Assembly: GCF_014639235.1 (NCBI RefSeq)
Contig: NZ_BMFU01000016.1
Span: 39,043 to 103,042, forward strand
Reading direction: 5' to 3'
Length of the DNA stretch: 64,000 bases
DNA from: Paenibacillus silvae
GTDB taxonomy: Bacteria; Bacillota; Bacilli; Paenibacillales; Paenibacillaceae
Shown here: piece by piece, positions 62,381-64,000 of the stretch
Numbering within the stretch: the stretch's first letter is position 1
Layout: each line of letters opens with the position of its first letter
Position numbers and translations under genes: made by a program
The notes under the pieces: model-generated
Databases searched by the model: none
What the model saw: the letters and a program-made list of their open reading frames with translations, nothing else
Told to the model about the DNA's origin: nothing

Positions 62381-63646
62381 ATGTATGACGTTATCGTAAT
62401 AGGCGGCGGTTCCGCGGGTCTGATGGCTTGTGTGGCAGCTGCCGAAAATGGAGCCTCTGTGCTGCTGCTGGATAAGGGAGATCAGCTGGGCCGCAAGCTC
62501 GGCATCTCGGGCGGAGGACGCTGCAATGTCACTAATGCGAAGGAGACGGACGAGTTGATCCGGCATATCCCGGGCAATGGCCGTTTTTTATACAGCTCAT
62601 TTCAGAATCTGGATAATCAGGGCATCATGCGTTTTTTTGAAAATCTCGGCATCGCCTTGAAAGAAGAAGACAACGGACGGATGTTCCCTGTCACGGACAA
62701 AGCCAAAACAGTTGTGGATGCGCTTGTTGGTAAAATCGTCTCACTCGGCGTAGAAATCCGTACTAAAGAACCTGTTAAAGAGCTGATTCAGAACGGTCAG
62801 CATGTACAAGGGGTTAAGCTGGCTTCGGGTAAAGTCATACATGGCCGCTCTGTAATTATCGCAACCGGGGGCAAATCCGTGCCGCAAACCGGCTCCACGG
62901 GTGACGGATATCCTTGGGCTGAAGCCGCAGGTCACACCATCACAGAACTGTATCCAACCGAAGTGCCCATAGTGTCCGGAGAGAGCTGGATTCAGTCCAA
63001 AGAACTTCAAGGCTTGTCTCTGCGTGACATTGCTCTGTCTGTGCTAGATGCGAAAGGCAAAACCGTCATCTCCCATCGTGGAGATATGATTTTCACCCAT
63101 TTTGGAGTATCCGGTCCGGTTGCCCTGCGCTGCAGTCAGTTTATTCGCAAGGTGCAGATGAAATCCGGCAATACCCAAGTCACGATGAGCATTGACCTGT
63201 TCCCTGACCTTACTCCTGCTGCGCTGGAAGCACAGGTAAAACAAGGTCTGGAGCAGGAATCTCGCAAGGCTGTGAAAAATATTTTGAAAACATGGGTGCC
63301 GGAGCGTCTCATCCCTCTGCTTATGAAACGTGCAGAGATCGGAGACGATCTCTCCTTTCACCATTTTCCAAAAGGCATGTTAAGCCATCTATGTGGACTC
63401 ATGAAGTCATTTACCTTCCGCGCAGACGGGACGAGATCCCTCAAGGAAGCCTTTGTTACTGGAGGTGGTGTTCACTTAAAGGAGATATACCCTAAAACGA
63501 TGGAATCCAAGCTGCTGCCAGGATTATTCTTTTGCGGCGAAGTACTGGACATTCACGGCTACACTGGCGGCTATAATATAACGGCTGCATTCTCCACCGG
63601 ATACACCGCTGGTATGCATGCCGCCGAATACAGACACACCCACTGA
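62381..63646 (+). CDS. NAD(P)/FAD-dependent oxidoreductase, HI0933/YhiN family
   Basis: 421-residue flavoprotein. The FAD-binding GGGSAG is at 8-13 (VIVIGGGSAGLMA) and the family block LGRKLGISGGGRCNVTNAK follows. The C-terminal FCGEVLDIHGYTGGYNITAAFSTGY is typical. The reaction of most family members is unknown; some are called BaiN-like. The ATG follows AAGAAGG. The fit to the family is strong along the whole length. Confidence 0.93.
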   Translation: MYDVIVIGGGSAGLMACVAAAENGASVLLLDKGDQLGRKLGISGGGRCNVTNAKETDELIRHIPGNGRFLYSSFQNLDNQGIMRFFENLGIALKEEDNGRMFPVTDKAKTVVDALVGKIVSLGVEIRTKEPVKELIQNGQHVQGVKLASGKVIHGRSVIIATGGKSVPQTGSTGDGYPWAEAAGHTITELYPTEVPIVSGESWIQSKELQGLSLRDIALSVLDAKGKTVISHRGDMIFTHFGVSGPVALRCSQFIRKVQMKSGNTQVTMSIDLFPDLTPAALEAQVKQGLEQESRKAVKNILKTWVPERLIPLLMKRAEIGDDLSFHHFPKGMLSHLCGLMKSFTFRADGTRSLKEAFVTGGGVHLKEIYPKTMESKLLPGLFFCGEVLDIHGYTGGYNITAAFSTGYTAGMHAAEYRHTH

Positions 63647-63659
63647 TGTGAGATTAACG

Positions 63660-63854
63660 CTAACGAATCCTATAAGTCTTATTTGGCAGAAAATCACCTC
63701 TTTTGGATTTTAACGATTCTCAGGAACGCTATTTCGCTCAAAAACCGACTTTCCAGCATCATCAGAGTCATTTTGGGCTAAATAACGTCTCTGGGAATCG
63801 TTACGTTTCAAAACACTCCATAAAGCAGCAAATAGCGCTTCCTGGAATCGTTAG
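63660..63854. repeat. 195-bp inverted-core element, copy 7
   Basis: Cores at 63660-63684, 63710-63734 (forward), 63780-63804 and 63830-63854 (inverted). It starts 14 bp after the stop of the flavoprotein gene. Spacing is identical to the other 195-bp copies. Confidence 0.9.
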
Positions 63855-63903
63855 AATATGCCCAAGTGTTCCCCACCATCTCATGGTGTAACTTGCCTCT
63901 AGA

Positions 63904-64000
63904 GTAAAAGGCTGGGCAAAACCCAGCCCCTCCTCATCAAACCGTACGTGAGGTTTTCCCTCATACGGCTTTCCGATGTTCGTCATTCATGAGCATGCAA
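63904..64000 (-). mobile_element. 3' end of a group II intron (domains V and VI), cut by the window edge
   Basis: On the minus strand a domain-V-like hairpin reads AAAGCCGTATGAGG, loop GAAA, then CCTCACGTACGGTTT (about 63938-63974), with the AGC triad and GAAA tetraloop of group II introns. A domain-VI-like stem GGCTGGG/CCCAGCC follows at 63910-63928, then TTTTAC. The intron-encoded reverse transcriptase should lie beyond the right edge. The exact 3' splice point is uncertain. Confidence 0.72.

Noticed and set aside
63801..63986. 61-residue open frame on the minus strand at the right edge
   Set aside because: It runs through the group II intron domains V and VI and into the 195-bp element, so it is structural RNA read as protein.

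Overview
The window looks like chromosomal DNA from an endospore-forming Gram-positive of the Paenibacillus type. The basis is a GerA-family germination operon, an S-layer-homology protein, a YesM/YesN-type sensor-regulator pair beside a sugar ABC importer, T-box and TPP riboswitch control, bacilliredoxin, YneF, LipL and UvsE, CcpA-type cre boxes, and strong AGGAGG ribosome sites with frequent GTG and TTG starts. The genus is inferred from gene content; no rRNA or tRNA gene was seen.

Layout. 1-5.4 kb: a T-box leader and tryptophanyl-tRNA synthetase gene with an unusual Trp-Trp-Trp reading frame between them, then a spore germination operon (B-A-C order). 5.5-15.4 kb: a small protein of the sensory-rhodopsin-transducer family, a repeat-rich gap, then a leftward pectin-oligosaccharide locus (sensor kinase, AraC-type regulator, binding protein, two permeases, rhamnogalacturonan acetylesterase). 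15.4-23.5 kb: a long non-coding gap, a secreted SGNH hydrolase, an inositol-phosphatase family protein, UvsE, Ddl and an amidase-domain protein. 23.5-32.1 kb: aconitase, two unknown small genes, a VanZ-like protein, a VanY-like carboxypeptidase and a VanRS-like two-component system. 32.2-44.2 kb: a WYL regulator, a zinc-ribbon/effector-domain protein, unknown genes, ThiC with its TPP riboswitch, an IclR regulator, a membrane-anchored hydrolase and a long superoxide-dismutase fusion. 44.2-58.0 kb: an SLH/FN3 surface protein, LipL, FolE, YneF, an HD-GYP protein, a QueG-Ogt fusion, signal peptidase I, a GNAT protein, a standard SodA, MutY and AcpS. 58.1-64.0 kb: repeats, NadE, bacilliredoxin, a KinB-like kinase, a flavoprotein, and the 3' end of a group II intron running in from the right.

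The gaps hold most of the unusual material. A dispersed element of about 195 bp occurs seven times with fixed geometry: two 25-bp cores spaced 50 bp, then two inverted cores spaced 50 bp. A second family with 17-bp terminal inverted repeats occurs three or four times, and two copies bracket the VanRS-VanY block. Several degenerate tandem arrays fill other gaps. Other leads are the Trp-codon ORF overlapping the trpS ribosome site, a 17-bp palindrome shared by the aconitase and iclR promoters, and the QueG-Ogt fusion. No CRISPR array or prophage was seen.
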